Assembly (NCBI RefSeq): GCF_000426645.1
Contig: NZ_AUFT01000001.1
Coordinates: forward strand, 248,001-312,000
DNA length: 64,000 bases
From: Nakamurella lactea DSM 19367
GTDB lineage: Bacteria > Actinomycetota > Actinomycetes > Mycobacteriales > Nakamurellaceae
Direction: 5' to 3'
Shown: positions 55,529 to 64,000 of the stretch, piece by piece
Layout: each line of letters begins with the position of its first letter
Position numbering within the stretch: the stretch's first letter is position 1
Notes under the pieces: model-generated
Databases searched by the model: none
Told to the model about the DNA's origin: nothing
What the model saw: only the letters and a program-made list of their open reading frames with translations
Position numbers and translations under genes: made by a program

Positions 55529-55564
55529 GGTGTTTCGTTCCTTGTCTGGTCGCTCGACGGCGGG

Positions 55565-56230
55565 TCAGTCGGATGCCGGATTGGCCGGATTGTCGGCAGC
55601 CCTGGCCACCACGCGGTCGATGAACCCGTATTCCAGCGCCTCCTGCGCGGTGAACCACCGGTCACGATCGGAGTCGGTGACGATCCGCTCCACCGATTGT
55701 CCGGTGTGCTGGGCGATCAGCTCGGCCATCTCCTTCTTGGAGTTGTTGAGCATGTCGGCCTGGATCGCGATGTCGGCAGCCGTGCCGCCGACACCGGCGC
55801 TGGGCTGGTGCATCAGGATCCGGGCGTGCGGCAGCGCCGCCCGCTTGCCGGGGGTGCCGGCGGTGAGCAGGAACTGCCCCATCGAGGCGGCCAGCCCCAT
55901 CGCGGTGGTGGCCACGTCCGGCTCGATCAGCTGCATGGTGTCGTAGATCGCCATGCCCGCGGTGACACTGCCGCCGGGAGAGTTGATGTAGAAGGTGATG
56001 TCCTTCTCCGGATCCTCCGCGGCCAGCAGCAGCAGCTGGCTGACGATCTCGTTCGCGTTCGAGTCCTTGACCTCGGAGCCGAGCAGGATGATGCGCTCGC
56101 GCAGCAGGCGTTCGGACACCGAGTCCGAGAGGTTGAGGCCCGGGGTACCGCGCATGACGGCCGGCAGGACTCCGGAGGTGTCGGTGGCGGCGATGGCGTT
56201 CACGGCTGCCATCGGGTGACGGTCGGTCAC
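55565..56230 (-). CDS. clpP1: ATP-dependent Clp protease proteolytic subunit ClpP1
   Basis: A 221-residue serine peptidase with triad Ser116 (GLAASMGQ), His141 (ILMHQPSAG) and Asp190 (DSDRDRWF) and the NSPGGSVT oxyanion segment. It is the first of the clpP1-clpP2 pair. The GTG at 56230 has AAGGAG at good spacing; an internal ATG 18 bases later is the alternative. It follows tig by 148 bases, with a small inverted repeat between. Confidence 0.95.
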   Translation of the reverse strand: MTDRHPMAAVNAIAATDTSGVLPAVMRGTPGLNLSDSVSERLLRERIILLGSEVKDSNANEIVSQLLLLAAEDPEKDITFYINSPGGSVTAGMAIYDTMQLIEPDVATTAMGLAASMGQFLLTAGTPGKRAALPHARILMHQPSAGVGGTAADIAIQADMLNNSKKEMAELIAQHTGQSVERIVTDSDRDRWFTAQEALEYGFIDRVVARAADNPANPASD

Positions 56231-56336
56231 TGCTGCTCCTTCGATCGGTGACGCGGTGTTCGGCGAACTCTCGTCCGCCCTGCTCTCGACACTAACGACG
56301 GGAACCCGTCGACGATGCCCGGTTGCCCGATTGTTC

Positions 56337-56351
56337 GCTCACGGCGTGAGC
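56337..56351. promoter_or_regulatory. Inverted repeat between tig and clpP1
   Basis: GCTCACGGCGTGAGC is a perfect palindrome (six-base arms, three-base centre), about 28 bases past the tig stop and about 105 bases before the clpP1 start. It could be a weak tig terminator or an operator for clpP1P2, whose ClgR-type regulation is known in relatives. Confidence 0.35.
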
Positions 56352-56378
56352 TGGGGCTCAGCACCGTGGGCGAACGGG

Positions 56379-57881
56379 TCAGTCCTTGTCGGTGTCGTCA
56401 GCCGTATCGGTGTCGGTGTCCTCGGCGTCGGTGTCGGCCTCGTCGGCCTCGGTGGCGGCGTCGGTGTCGGCGTCGGTGTCGGCGTCGGTGTCGGCGTCGT
56501 CGGCCGACTCGATGCTGCCGTCGATGGTCACCGGACCCCCGGCCTCTTCTTCGTCAACCGTCTCGACACCGAACAACTCGTCGATGTCCAACACGTTCCC
56601 GGACGCGTCCGTCACCGTGGCTTTGGCGACCGCGCCGGCCAGCGCCTTGCCGCGCCGGACATCGGCGAAGATGCTGCCGAGCTGATCGGCCTCCTGCAGC
56701 CGCTGGAAATACTCATCGGGCGCCAGCCCGAACCGCTGCGCGTTGTAGATCACCCGCTGGGTGAACTCCTCCTGGGTCACCCCGACGTCCTCGGCCTCGG
56801 CCATCGCGTCCAGCAGCAACTGGGTGCGAACCGCTTCCTCGGCCGACTCGCGCAGCTCGGCGTCGAACTCCTCGCGGGTCTTGCCCTCGCCCTCGATGTA
56901 GGTGTTGAGAGCGTCCTCGTCGTGGTTGAACGAGTGCACCGCGTCGTGCGCGCGGACCTCGATCTCGGAGTTGAGAACGCCTTCCGGGACGGGGATCTCG
57001 GTCATCGCGAGCAAGGCCTCGAGCACCTTGTCGCGGGCTGCGGCGCCCTGCGACATGCTCTTCACCCGACGGATCCGATCGGCCAGGTCGGCCCGCAGCT
57101 CCTCCGCGGTGTCGAATTCGCTGGCCAGCTGGGCGAACTCGTCGTCGACCTCCGGCAGCACCTTCTCCGAGACCTTCTTGACGGTCACCAGCACGTCGGC
57201 GTCCTGGCCCGCGTAGTCCCCGGCCACCAGCTTGGTGCTGAACGTCTTGCTCTCACCGGCCGACATCCCGGTGACGGCCTCGTCGACACCGTCGACCAGA
57301 TCGTCGGAGCCGACGGTGTAGCTCAGGTCGTCGGCGGTCGCCTCGGCGATGTCGTTGCCGTCGACCGACGCACGCAGGTCGATCGAGATCAGATCGCCGT
57401 CGGCGGCCGGCCGCTCGACGACGGTCGTGGTGGAGAACCGCTGACGCAACGAGTCGACCTGTTCGGCGATGTCGTCGTCGGTCACCTCGATGTCGTCGAC
57501 GGTGACGGACACCTCACCGACCGCGGGCAGGGTGATCTCCGGGCGGATGTCCACCTCGGCGGTGAACTCCAGCGTCTCGTGGTCCTCCAGCTTGGTGACT
57601 TCGATCTCGGGCTGGCCGAGCGGGTTCAGCTCGTTCTGCTGGACGGCCTCGCCGTACTTGCCCGGGATGGCCTCATTGACCACCTCGGACAGGATCGCGC
57701 CGCGGCCCAGCCTGGCCTCCAGGATCTTCGGCGGGACCTTCCCCTTGCGGAAGCCGGGAATGTTGACCTGTCCGGCCATCGCCTTGTAGGCGGCGGCGAA
57801 CTGCGGTTCGAGCTCGTCGAACGGAACCTCGACGGTGAGCTTCACCCGGGTCGGGTTCAGGGTCTCGACAGTGCTCTTCAC
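56379..57881 (-). CDS. tig: Trigger factor
   Basis: A 500-residue ribosome-associated chaperone with peptidyl-prolyl isomerase activity. The N-terminal ribosome-binding part has IPGFRKGKVPPKILEARLG near 44-62. The PPIase domain (about 165-245) and the helical arm region follow. The C-terminus is an unusually long acidic tail of Asp/Thr/Ala/Glu residues (about 450-500), encoded by 12- and 18-base repeats. It leads the clp block: tig, clpP1, clpP2, clpX, a conserved order. Confidence 0.95.
   Translation of the reverse strand: MKSTVETLNPTRVKLTVEVPFDELEPQFAAAYKAMAGQVNIPGFRKGKVPPKILEARLGRGAILSEVVNEAIPGKYGEAVQQNELNPLGQPEIEVTKLEDHETLEFTAEVDIRPEITLPAVGEVSVTVDDIEVTDDDIAEQVDSLRQRFSTTTVVERPAADGDLISIDLRASVDGNDIAEATADDLSYTVGSDDLVDGVDEAVTGMSAGESKTFSTKLVAGDYAGQDADVLVTVKKVSEKVLPEVDDEFAQLASEFDTAEELRADLADRIRRVKSMSQGAAARDKVLEALLAMTEIPVPEGVLNSEIEVRAHDAVHSFNHDEDALNTYIEGEGKTREEFDAELRESAEEAVRTQLLLDAMAEAEDVGVTQEEFTQRVIYNAQRFGLAPDEYFQRLQEADQLGSIFADVRRGKALAGAVAKATVTDASGNVLDIDELFGVETVDEEEAGGPVTIDGSIESADDADTDADTDADTDAATEADEADTDAEDTDTDTADDTDKD
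56398..56505 (-). repeat. Repeats coding the acidic tail of trigger factor
   Basis: ggcgtcggtgtcggcgtcgg-type units repeat in frame at the 3' end of tig and encode an Asp-Thr/Ala tail of about 35 residues. Confidence 0.7.
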
Positions 57882-58054
57882 GCTGATATCTCCTCAGGGG
57901 TACGTCTGGTGGTGGTGAACGCAGGCATGCGGACAGGCTCGTGACGAAACCCCGTCTGGAGGTCCGGTGACGAGCCGTTTCGTCGATTCTAGGGGAACTC
58001 CGGCAGTGCTCGGGCGCGGGAGCCGTCGGCGGCCCACCGCCCTACGGTGGAGAC

Positions 58055-59839
58055 GTGCCCAATCGCTTGCGCCACAGCCTCAGCCCCTACCTGCTGCAGC
58101 ATGCCGACAATCCGGTCGATTGGTGGCAGTGGGGGCCGGACGCGCTGGCCGAGGCCAGGCGCAGGGACGTGCCGCTACTGATCTCCGTCGGCTACGCCGC
58201 CTGCCACTGGTGCCATGTGATGGCGCACGAGTCGTTCGAGGACTCCGAGGTGGCGGCGGCGATCAACGCGCACACCGTCCCGATCAAGGTGGATCGGGAG
58301 GAACGACCCGACATCGACTCGGTGTACATGCAGGCGACGGTCGCAATGACCGGCCAGGGTGGCTGGCCGATGACCGTGTTCGCGGCCCCCGACGGCACAC
58401 CGTTCCACGCCGGCACCTACTACCCACGCGAGCAACTGCTGCGGCTGCTGGCCGCCGTCGACGAGGCCTGGACCCACCGACGCGCGGAGGTGCTCGCCCA
58501 GGGCAACGCCATCGTCGACGCCTGCTCGACTGGCGGGCCGGCGCTCACCGACGTGACCAGGGTCTGCCCGGTCGGCGGGCCTTGCCCACCGGTGGCGCCG
58601 GTGGACAGCAGGAAGCTGGATGCTGCGGCCGCCGCCCTGCTGCGCGACATCGACCCGGTGAACGGCGGATTCCGCGGCGCCCCGAAGTTCCCGACCCAGC
58701 CGGCGCTGCAGTTCCTGCTTGCCCAGCATCACCGCACCGGTGACGGAGCAACGCTGACCGCAGTCGCCAGGACCGGGGAACGGATGGCTCGCGGCGGCAT
58801 CCACGACCAGCTGGCCGGTGGATTCGCCCGGTACAGCGTCGATGCGACCTGGACGGTTCCGCACTTCGAGAAAATGCTCTACGACAACGCCCTGCTGCTG
58901 TCCACCTACCTGGACCTGTTCGAGGCGACCGGCCGGGAGTACTTCGGCGGGGTGGCGGACGGCATCGCCCGTTTCCTCATCGAGGATCTGGGCACCCCGG
59001 AGGGCGGCTTCGCGGCCGCACTGGATGCCGATACCGGCGGCGTCGAGGGCGCGACCTACGTCTGGACGCCCCAGCAGCTGTCCGAGGTGCTCGGCGAGTC
59101 GGACGGCAACTGGGCGGCCGAGGTGTTCGGGGTGAGCCCCGCCGGTACCTTCGAGGCCGGCAGTAGCGTGCTCCGGCTGCCTGAAGATCCGCTCGACGCC
59201 GGCCTGTTCAGCAGCGTCAAGAAGCGACTGCTCGCGGCGAGAAGAGAACGGCCGCAACCGCTTCAGGACGACAAGGTGGTGGCCTGCTGGAACGGGCTGA
59301 CGATCGTTGCACTCACCCGTTACGCCACCGTTCGCGGATCGGACCTGGCCGACGCGGCGGCCGAGCGCGCCGCCGAGTTGCTGCGCGACGTGCACCTGGC
59401 CGACGGTCGGGTGGCCAGGGTCTCTCGCCACGGACGCGTGGGTACGGCGGCCGGCATCCTGGAGGACCAGGCGGCAGTGGCCGGTGCCTTCCTGGCCCGA
59501 AGCCGATCGGCCGGCGGGGCCGGCGAACACTGGGCGGCGGCCGCCCGATCAGTAGTGGATGCGATGCTCGCCCACTTCGTCGACGAGGCCGGCCGGTTCC
59601 AGGACACCGCGGACGACGCCGAGATCCTCGCCTACGCCAGGACCGACGTCACGGACGGGCCCACACCCTCAGGCACCGCGCTGGCCGCTGATGTGCTGCT
59701 GGCCTTCGCCGCCGCCACCGGGGACGCCGGCTTCGACGACCAGCTCTGGCGAACGCTGGCCGGCGCGTCGGAAATCATCTCGGAACACCCGCGGTTCGCG
59801 GCCGGCCTGGCCGCGGTGGCCGAGCGGGCCGCCCGCTGA
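58055..59839 (+). CDS. YyaL/SSP411-type thioredoxin-fold protein (DUF255)
   Basis: A 594-residue cytosolic protein. The N-terminal thioredoxin-like domain carries CHWC (Cys50-Cys53 in [11 protein letters not shown]) and [11 protein letters not shown] six-hairpin (alpha/alpha) toroid follows, with CWNGL and [15 protein letters not shown]. Family members are usually about 670 residues, so this is on the short side, mostly in loops. GTG start with GGTGGAG. Function in bacteria is unknown; a redox or sugar-isomerase-like role has been suggested for the fold. It is divergent from tig. Confidence 0.85.
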   Translation: MPNRLRHSLSPYLLQHADNPVDWWQWGPDALAEARRRDVPLLISVGYAACHWCHVMAHESFEDSEVAAAINAHTVPIKVDREERPDIDSVYMQATVAMTGQGGWPMTVFAAPDGTPFHAGTYYPREQLLRLLAAVDEAWTHRRAEVLAQGNAIVDACSTGGPALTDVTRVCPVGGPCPPVAPVDSRKLDAAAAALLRDIDPVNGGFRGAPKFPTQPALQFLLAQHHRTGDGATLTAVARTGERMARGGIHDQLAGGFARYSVDATWTVPHFEKMLYDNALLLSTYLDLFEATGREYFGGVADGIARFLIEDLGTPEGGFAAALDADTGGVEGATYVWTPQQLSEVLGESDGNWAAEVFGVSPAGTFEAGSSVLRLPEDPLDAGLFSSVKKRLLAARRERPQPLQDDKVVACWNGLTIVALTRYATVRGSDLADAAAERAAELLRDVHLADGRVARVSRHGRVGTAAGILEDQAAVAGAFLARSRSAGGAGEHWAAAARSVVDAMLAHFVDEAGRFQDTADDAEILAYARTDVTDGPTPSGTALAADVLLAFAAATGDAGFDDQLWRTLAGASEIISEHPRFAAGLAAVAERAAR

Positions 59840-59847
59840 CCCGGTCA

Positions 59848-59921
59848 TGGAGCGGATGACGGGAATCGAACCCGCGTCATCAGTTTGGAAGACTGAGGCT
59901 CTACCATTGAGCTACATCCGC
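59848..59921 (-). tRNA. tRNA-Gly (anticodon TCC)
   Basis: Reading the minus strand gives GCGGATG acceptor arm, D-arm AGCTCAATGGTAGAGC, anticodon loop CTTCCAA with TCC, T-arm GCGGGTTCGATTCCCGT and closing CATCCGC T CCA. CCA is encoded. It ends eight bases past the YyaL-type gene stop on the other strand. Confidence 0.95.
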
Positions 59922-59999
59922 GCTGTGCACCATTGACGGCGCTGGATCATCTTAGCCGGTCGCCCCGGGTGCCTCGTGCACGCTAAGGTTCAGCGGTCG

Positions 60000-60073
60000 C
60001 GGGGTGTGGCGCAGCTTGGTAGCGCGTCCGCTTTGGGAGCGGAAGGCCGTGGGTTCAAATCCCGCCACCCCGA
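60000..60073 (+). tRNA. tRNA-Pro (anticodon TGG)
   Basis: CGGGGTG pairs with CACCCCG (60000-60006 and 60066-60072). The D-arm is GGCGCAGCTTGGTAGCGC. The anticodon stem TCCGC/GCGGA encloses TTTGGGA with TGG. The T-arm is GTGGGTTCAAATCCCGC. CCA is not encoded. An inverted near-copy of its T-arm and 3' end follows at once. Confidence 0.95.
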
Positions 60074-60099
60074 CGTAGGAGTGGTGACGGGATTTGAAC
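60053..60099. repeat. Inverted near-copy of the tRNA-Pro 3' end
   Basis: 60081-60099, read in reverse complement, matches 60053-60071 (the T-arm to acceptor end) at 17 of 19 bases, about 10 bases apart. GGATTTG/CAAATCC (60090-60096 and 60099-60105) adds a small palindrome. It could end the tRNA transcript or be the remnant of a second tRNA. Confidence 0.65.
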
Positions 60100-60109
60100 A
60101 AATCCTGGG

Positions 60110-60140
60110 CCCCTGGCCGAGCGGAGCGAGGCTAGGGACC
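60110..60140. terminator. Hairpin near the LacI-type gene stop
   Basis: ccctggcc (about 60111) pairs with ggctaggg (about 60129) with one G-T pair and an 11-base loop, just past the end of the minus-strand regulator gene. Possible terminator; no T-run. Confidence 0.35.
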
Positions 60141-60156
60141 ACCCCGACCAACCGAG

Positions 60157-61185
60157 TCAGTGATGGGTGGAAAGTGCCCGGGCCGAATCGGTCGTCCGGT
60201 GGCCGGCCGTCGTCCCCCGCACCACCAGCCGGGTCGGCACGACCTTCGATTCGATCGGCTCACCGGCCATGGCAGCCAACAGCATCTCCGCCGCCAGCCT
60301 CCCCTGTTCGCGAACCGGTTGCTCGACCGTGGTCAGGCCGAACAACCGGGCCATGTCGTGCCCGTCGACCCCGACGACGGACAGCTCGTCGGGAATGTTC
60401 ACGCCGGCCGCCCGGATCCGGTGGACCAGACCCATCGCCACCTCGTCGCTGGCGCAGACGATCGCGGTGGGCCGCGAGGCGGCCGCCAACCACATTTCGG
60501 CGACGCGCTCCCCCGCGCTCACGGTGAAGTCGCCGGGGTAGACGTCCTGGGCGAACTGTTCCAGCCCGGCGGCGGCCAGGGCCTGACTCAATCCGGCTCG
60601 CCGGTCCTCGGCAACCGGCATGTGCGGTACGTCGTCCGGCTCACCGCCAGCGAATCCGATCCTGGTGTGCCCCAATGAGATCAGATGTTCGGCCGCAGTC
60701 CGTCCGACCGCCACGTCGTCGATCGCGACCGCGGCGCTGTTGGCCGGCCCCGGGCCGATCAGCACCGTCTGCAGGTGCGTCGAGGCGAGCCGGGAGATGG
60801 CGGCCGAGACCCAGGGCAGGTTCAGGATCAGCAGGCCGTCGACGCGCTTGGCCAGCATCCGTAGCTTCGGTTTCGGCAGGTCGTGGTCCGGGTCGGCGGC
60901 GAACAGCAGTACGTCGTAGCCGCTGCGGGCGAACACCTGGTTGGCGCCCTCGATCGCCGCTGTGAAGAACCAGCGCGTCACCCAGGGCGCCAGGATGCCG
61001 ACCGTCCTGGTCCGGCCGGTGGGCAGCGCCGCCGCGGTCGGCGACGCCACGTAGCCAAGGCTCTCGGCCGCATGCACGACGGCGTTCCGGGTCGCGACCG
61101 AGACCCCGGGCAACCCCCGCAACGCGCGGGAGACCGTGGTCGCCGAGACCCCGGCTGCCCTGGCCACCTCCAGAATGCCCGTCAC
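60157..61185 (-). CDS. LacI-family transcriptional regulator
   Basis: A 342-residue repressor with the LacI helix-turn-helix at the N-terminus (TGILEVARAAGVSATTVSRAL, 2-22) and the hinge helix SPTAAALPTG. A periplasmic-binding-protein-like effector domain follows (VGILAPWVTRWFF through GVDGHDMARLFGLTTV). GTG at 61185 has GGAAGG seven bases upstream. It is the last gene of a minus-strand sugar importer operon and should control that operon in response to its sugar. The operator would lie beyond the window. Confidence 0.92.
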   Translation of the reverse strand: MTGILEVARAAGVSATTVSRALRGLPGVSVATRNAVVHAAESLGYVASPTAAALPTGRTRTVGILAPWVTRWFFTAAIEGANQVFARSGYDVLLFAADPDHDLPKPKLRMLAKRVDGLLILNLPWVSAAISRLASTHLQTVLIGPGPANSAAVAIDDVAVGRTAAEHLISLGHTRIGFAGGEPDDVPHMPVAEDRRAGLSQALAAAGLEQFAQDVYPGDFTVSAGERVAEMWLAAASRPTAIVCASDEVAMGLVHRIRAAGVNIPDELSVVGVDGHDMARLFGLTTVEQPVREQGRLAAEMLLAAMAGEPIESKVVPTRLVVRGTTAGHRTTDSARALSTHH

Positions 61186-61241
61186 CGCATGACCTTCCGA
61201 ACGCTCGTGGCCACCGGAACCGTCCGATCCCGGTTCCGGGC

Positions 61242-62165
61242 TCAGCCCTTGACCGAACCGGCCAGGAGCCCTCGGACGAAGAACCGCTGGAGCGACAGGA
61301 ACACGATCAGCGGGACCACCGTGGCCAGGATTGCCGCAGCCGGCAGGATGTTGCCCGCCTGCGAGAACTGGGTCGTCAGCCCCTGGATGCCCTTGGTGAT
61401 CGGCGAGGTGTTGTCGCCGGAGAAGGTCAACGCGACCAGCAGGTCGTTCCACACCCAGAGGAACTGGAAGATGCCGAACGCCACGATCGCCGGGACCAGC
61501 AGCGGCATCAGCACCCGCACAAAGATGGTCACGTGGCCGGCGCCGTCCACCCTGGCCGCCTCGATCAGCGAACCGGGGATCTCCTTCATGAAGTTGTGCA
61601 GCAGGAAGATCGCCAATGGCAGACCGAAAATGGTGTGCGACAACCAGATCGACCAGAACGACTGATTCAGGCCGAACTTGCTGTACAGCGTGAGCAGCGG
61701 GATCAGCGCCACCTGGATGGGCACGACCTGCATGGCGAACACGGCGACGAACAGCACGTTCTTGCCCTTGAACGGGATCCACGCGAAAGCGTAGGCCGCC
61801 AGCAACGCCAGGGTGATCGGGATGATCACGGCCGGCAGGGTGATGATCACCGAGTTCAGAATGAACTCGTACAGCGGGGTGGATCCGTTCCCGTTCCAGG
61901 CATTCGAGTAGTTGCTGAGGGTGAAACTACCGTCAACGCCCCAGAAATGCCACCAACCGCTGGTCGTCGGTGCCGGGTCGGCGCGGGTGGAGTTGATCAG
62001 TAGGCCGAAGGTGGGGATCGTCCACAGCACGGCGATCACCACCGCGATCAGCGATGCCCACGGCGACGAGAGCTTGGTCTTGGCCTCCTGGGCCCGCAGT
62101 TGCGCCTTGAGCTTGCGCGGGCTCTGCTGCGGCTCGACCAGCAGCGGCGGGGTGGTTGTCGTCAT
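61242..62165 (-). CDS. Sugar ABC transporter permease (MalG/AglG type)
   Basis: A 307-residue permease with a ~35-residue cytosolic lead, six helices and an EAA loop EIPGSLIEAARVDGAGHVTI. Its ATG overlaps the stop of the preceding permease (ATGA). It ends in LLAGSVKG, the common MalG-type C-terminus that contacts the ATPase. The ATPase gene is not in the window and may be a shared one (MsiK-type). Confidence 0.92.
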   Translation of the reverse strand: MTTTTPPLLVEPQQSPRKLKAQLRAQEAKTKLSSPWASLIAVVIAVLWTIPTFGLLINSTRADPAPTTSGWWHFWGVDGSFTLSNYSNAWNGNGSTPLYEFILNSVIITLPAVIIPITLALLAAYAFAWIPFKGKNVLFVAVFAMQVVPIQVALIPLLTLYSKFGLNQSFWSIWLSHTIFGLPLAIFLLHNFMKEIPGSLIEAARVDGAGHVTIFVRVLMPLLVPAIVAFGIFQFLWVWNDLLVALTFSGDNTSPITKGIQGLTTQFSQAGNILPAAAILATVVPLIVFLSLQRFFVRGLLAGSVKG

Positions 62166-63349
62166 CGGATCTCATCTGCCTTCCGCATCTGCCGAACATT
62201 GAAGACGATCACCGGGATCACCACGATGAAGATCAGCACCGCGAACGCGCCTGCCCTGCCCGGTTGCTGGACGGCCAGTTGGTTGTAGAACGCGTTGGCC
62301 AGGATGTTGTTCGACGGCAGGTTGCCGCCCATCACGTTGACGATGTCGAACGTCTTGAGTGAGGCGATGGCGACCGTCGTCAGTACCACCACAAGAGTCG
62401 GCCGGATGGTCGGCAGGGTCACCGAGAAGAACAGCCGCGGACCGGTGGCACCGTCGATCTTGGCAGCCTCGACGATGTCGTCCGGAACCGCCTTGATCGC
62501 CGCCGACAGGATCGTCATGGCGAATCCGGCCTGGATCCAGATCATCACCACGATCAGCGCGAAGGTGCCGGTGGGGTATTTCGTGATCCAGTTCTGCGGA
62601 GACATTCCGACCACGTCCACCAGGGCGTTCAGCAGGCCGACCTGCTCCTTCCCCGTCGGAGCCGGCGCCAAGTAGACGAACTTCCAGATCACCGACGCGG
62701 CGACCATCGAGATCGCGGTCGGCAGGAAGATCAGGGCCTTCGCCAACGCCTCACCGCGGGTCCGATCGACCAGGGTCGCGTACACGAGACCGAACGCGGT
62801 GGCCAGGATCGGCACCAGAAAGATCCACAGCACCGTGTTGATGAGCATGTGCTCATTCGCCTTGGTGAACACCCTGGCGTAGTTGTCGAATCCCACCCAA
62901 CCGGCGGAGTCGCCGGCCGCATTGGCGCCTTGGAACGAGGCGATGATGGTCCGGATTCCCGACCACAGCAGGCCGACCGACAGGGCGACGACCACCGGGC
63001 CGAGGAAGCCGGCCAGCAGCACGCCCTTGGGGATCCGTGGCCGGTCGATGATCCACAGGATCAGCCCCATCACGACCACGAACAGCAGGATCGCCAGGAA
63101 CATGACGAGGATCTTCTGGCCGGCACTCGACGGTGCGAAGACCGCATTGACCAGCCAGCCGTGCGACTTCTGGTTGTCATAGAACAACCCGGAGCCGCCC
63201 TTGGACTGCAGCGTCATCACGATCAGCGCGATGATCACCACGCCGATCAGGAACCAGACCAGGTAACTGATCCAACCCCGGCCCTGGTCTTCATTCGACC
63301 GTCGGGACTCGACCGGCGCAGGTCCCGGGCGGATGTCGGTGTGGGTCAC
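62162..63349 (-). CDS. Sugar ABC transporter permease (MalF/AglF type)
   Basis: A 395-residue permease, longer than a simple MalF because of two extra N-terminal helices (about 28-48 and 80-100) and a periplasmic loop. Its EAA loop reads DIVEAAKIDGATGPRLFFSV. This layout matches AglF-type alpha-glucoside permeases. GTG start at 63349. It partners the AglG-type permease downstream and the binding protein upstream, from which 166 bases separate it. Confidence 0.9.
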   Translation of the reverse strand: MTHTDIRPGPAPVESRRSNEDQGRGWISYLVWFLIGVVIIALIVMTLQSKGGSGLFYDNQKSHGWLVNAVFAPSSAGQKILVMFLAILLFVVVMGLILWIIDRPRIPKGVLLAGFLGPVVVALSVGLLWSGIRTIIASFQGANAAGDSAGWVGFDNYARVFTKANEHMLINTVLWIFLVPILATAFGLVYATLVDRTRGEALAKALIFLPTAISMVAASVIWKFVYLAPAPTGKEQVGLLNALVDVVGMSPQNWITKYPTGTFALIVVMIWIQAGFAMTILSAAIKAVPDDIVEAAKIDGATGPRLFFSVTLPTIRPTLVVVLTTVAIASLKTFDIVNVMGGNLPSNNILANAFYNQLAVQQPGRAGAFAVLIFIVVIPVIVFNVRQMRKADEIR

Positions 63350-63515
63350 GTCAAATCCCTTCGGCCACGATCACGGTTCGACCACAGAGCTTTCGACAGA
63401 ACTTCAACGGAGAGCTTTCCACCATCCACGGCGTTCCACCATCGTCGACGGCAGTCACCGGGCGACGGGCCGGAACACCCGGGATTCTGGATGCTCCGGC
63501 ACCGCCGTCTGGCGA

Positions 63516-64000
63516 TTAGTTCGGCCAGGCCGCATCGATCTGGGCCAGGGTCGTCTCATCGTCCTGGTCGCTGGCGATCCATGCGGTCAGCTGCTGCCAT
63601 TCCGCTCCGGCGCCGACGGCGGCCGGCATCAGATCGGACGCGTCGAACCGCGACACCGACTTCGGATCCTGCAGGATCGTCACGCACAGCTTGTTGATGG
63701 CGCCGTCCACGTTGTCGATCTGCAGACCCTTGTTCGCCGAGATCCGCGACGGGATGGCCTTCGACTGATTGTTCGCCCAGTGAGCGGTGGACAGGTAGAA
63801 CTGCGCTGCCTGCACCTCGGGACGATCGGAGAAGGCCGCGGTGAACTCGCCGCCGACCTCGACCGGCTTGCCGAACTGAGTGCCCATCTCCGGCTCGTAG
63901 AAGGCGAAGATGTCGCCGTTCTCCGAGATGTCGGTGCCCTTGTCCCAGTTGGAGGCGTAGAAGTTCGCCATCTGCATCATGTAGCACTGGCCGGCCTGGA
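63516..64000 (-). CDS. Sugar ABC transporter substrate-binding protein, C-terminal part (cut by right edge)
   Basis: The last 160 residues of a family 1 binding protein are visible in frame from the edge (first complete codon at 63998) to TAA at 63516. Features are QAGQCYMMQMANFYASNWDKG, PVEVGGEFTAAFSDRPEVQ and SVSRFDASDLMPAAVGAG. It should be the first gene of the AglF/AglG/LacI operon and supply the extracellular sugar-binding component. The N-terminus and lipobox lie outside the window. Confidence 0.85.
   Translation of the reverse strand, partial: QAGQCYMMQMANFYASNWDKGTDISENGDIFAFYEPEMGTQFGKPVEVGGEFTAAFSDRPEVQAAQFYLSTAHWANNQSKAIPSRISANKGLQIDNVDGAINKLCVTILQDPKSVSRFDASDLMPAAVGAGAEWQQLTAWIASDQDDETTLAQIDAAWPN

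Overview
This is a GC-rich chromosomal window with GTG starts and short 4-base gene overlaps. The gene neighbourhoods are typical of Actinomycetota: mutM-rnc-rpmF-DUF177-SepIVA-coaD-rsmD, recO-uppS, lpd-sucB and tig-clpP1-clpP2-clpX. The WXG100/FtsK-FHA secretion-type locus also fits. A Nakamurella-like (Frankiales-type) genome is my best guess, made from memory of gene content only. I see no rRNA, CRISPR array, transposase or integrase. Two tRNAs are present (Gly-TCC and Pro-TGG).

Left part (1-12 kb): a MoxR ATPase running off the edge is coupled to a large membrane-anchored fibronectin-III protein. A small holin-type membrane protein lies on the other strand. After it comes a minimal type VII secretion set: a three-ATPase FHA-FtsK/EssC-like motor, a WXG100 protein, a long WXG-type protein with a low-complexity stalk and C-terminal anchor, and an FHA-like cytosolic protein.

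12-29 kb is mostly housekeeping. It holds base-excision repair (mutM), RNase III, ribosomal L32, DUF177, a SepIVA-like septation coiled coil, CoaD, RsmD and pyruvate carboxylase, then an FGGY sugar kinase. A tandem pair of Imm5-like putative immunity genes follows, bracketed by related repeats. After that come RecG, a shrunken FakA/YloV-like protein, a GH1 protein with altered catalytic motifs, and L28.

29-41 kb: IlvE, a complete sugar-type ABC importer (lipoprotein, two permeases, ATPase) translationally coupled to a PHP metallohydrolase, then a lower-GC patch with two small exported proteins of unknown function. A GH38 alpha-mannosidase and the aminomethyltransferase GcvT follow.

41-54 kb: leucyl aminopeptidase, lpd-sucB (2-oxoacid dehydrogenase E3 and E2), a TIGR03943/YraQ-type permease pair joined to uppS-recO, and several anchored or small proteins (a lipoprotein, a GNAT acetyltransferase, a nucleotide-kinase-like P-loop protein).

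53-64 kb: the protein quality-control block clpX, clpP2, clpP1 and tig, a YyaL-type thioredoxin-fold protein, the two tRNAs, and a second sugar ABC importer (two permeases and a binding protein cut by the right edge) with its LacI-type regulator. The window combines core chromosome with carbohydrate uptake and breakdown modules. The points most worth a second look are the minimal secretion locus, the bracketed Imm5 pair, the divergent GH1, the low-GC secreted pair and several strong palindromes.
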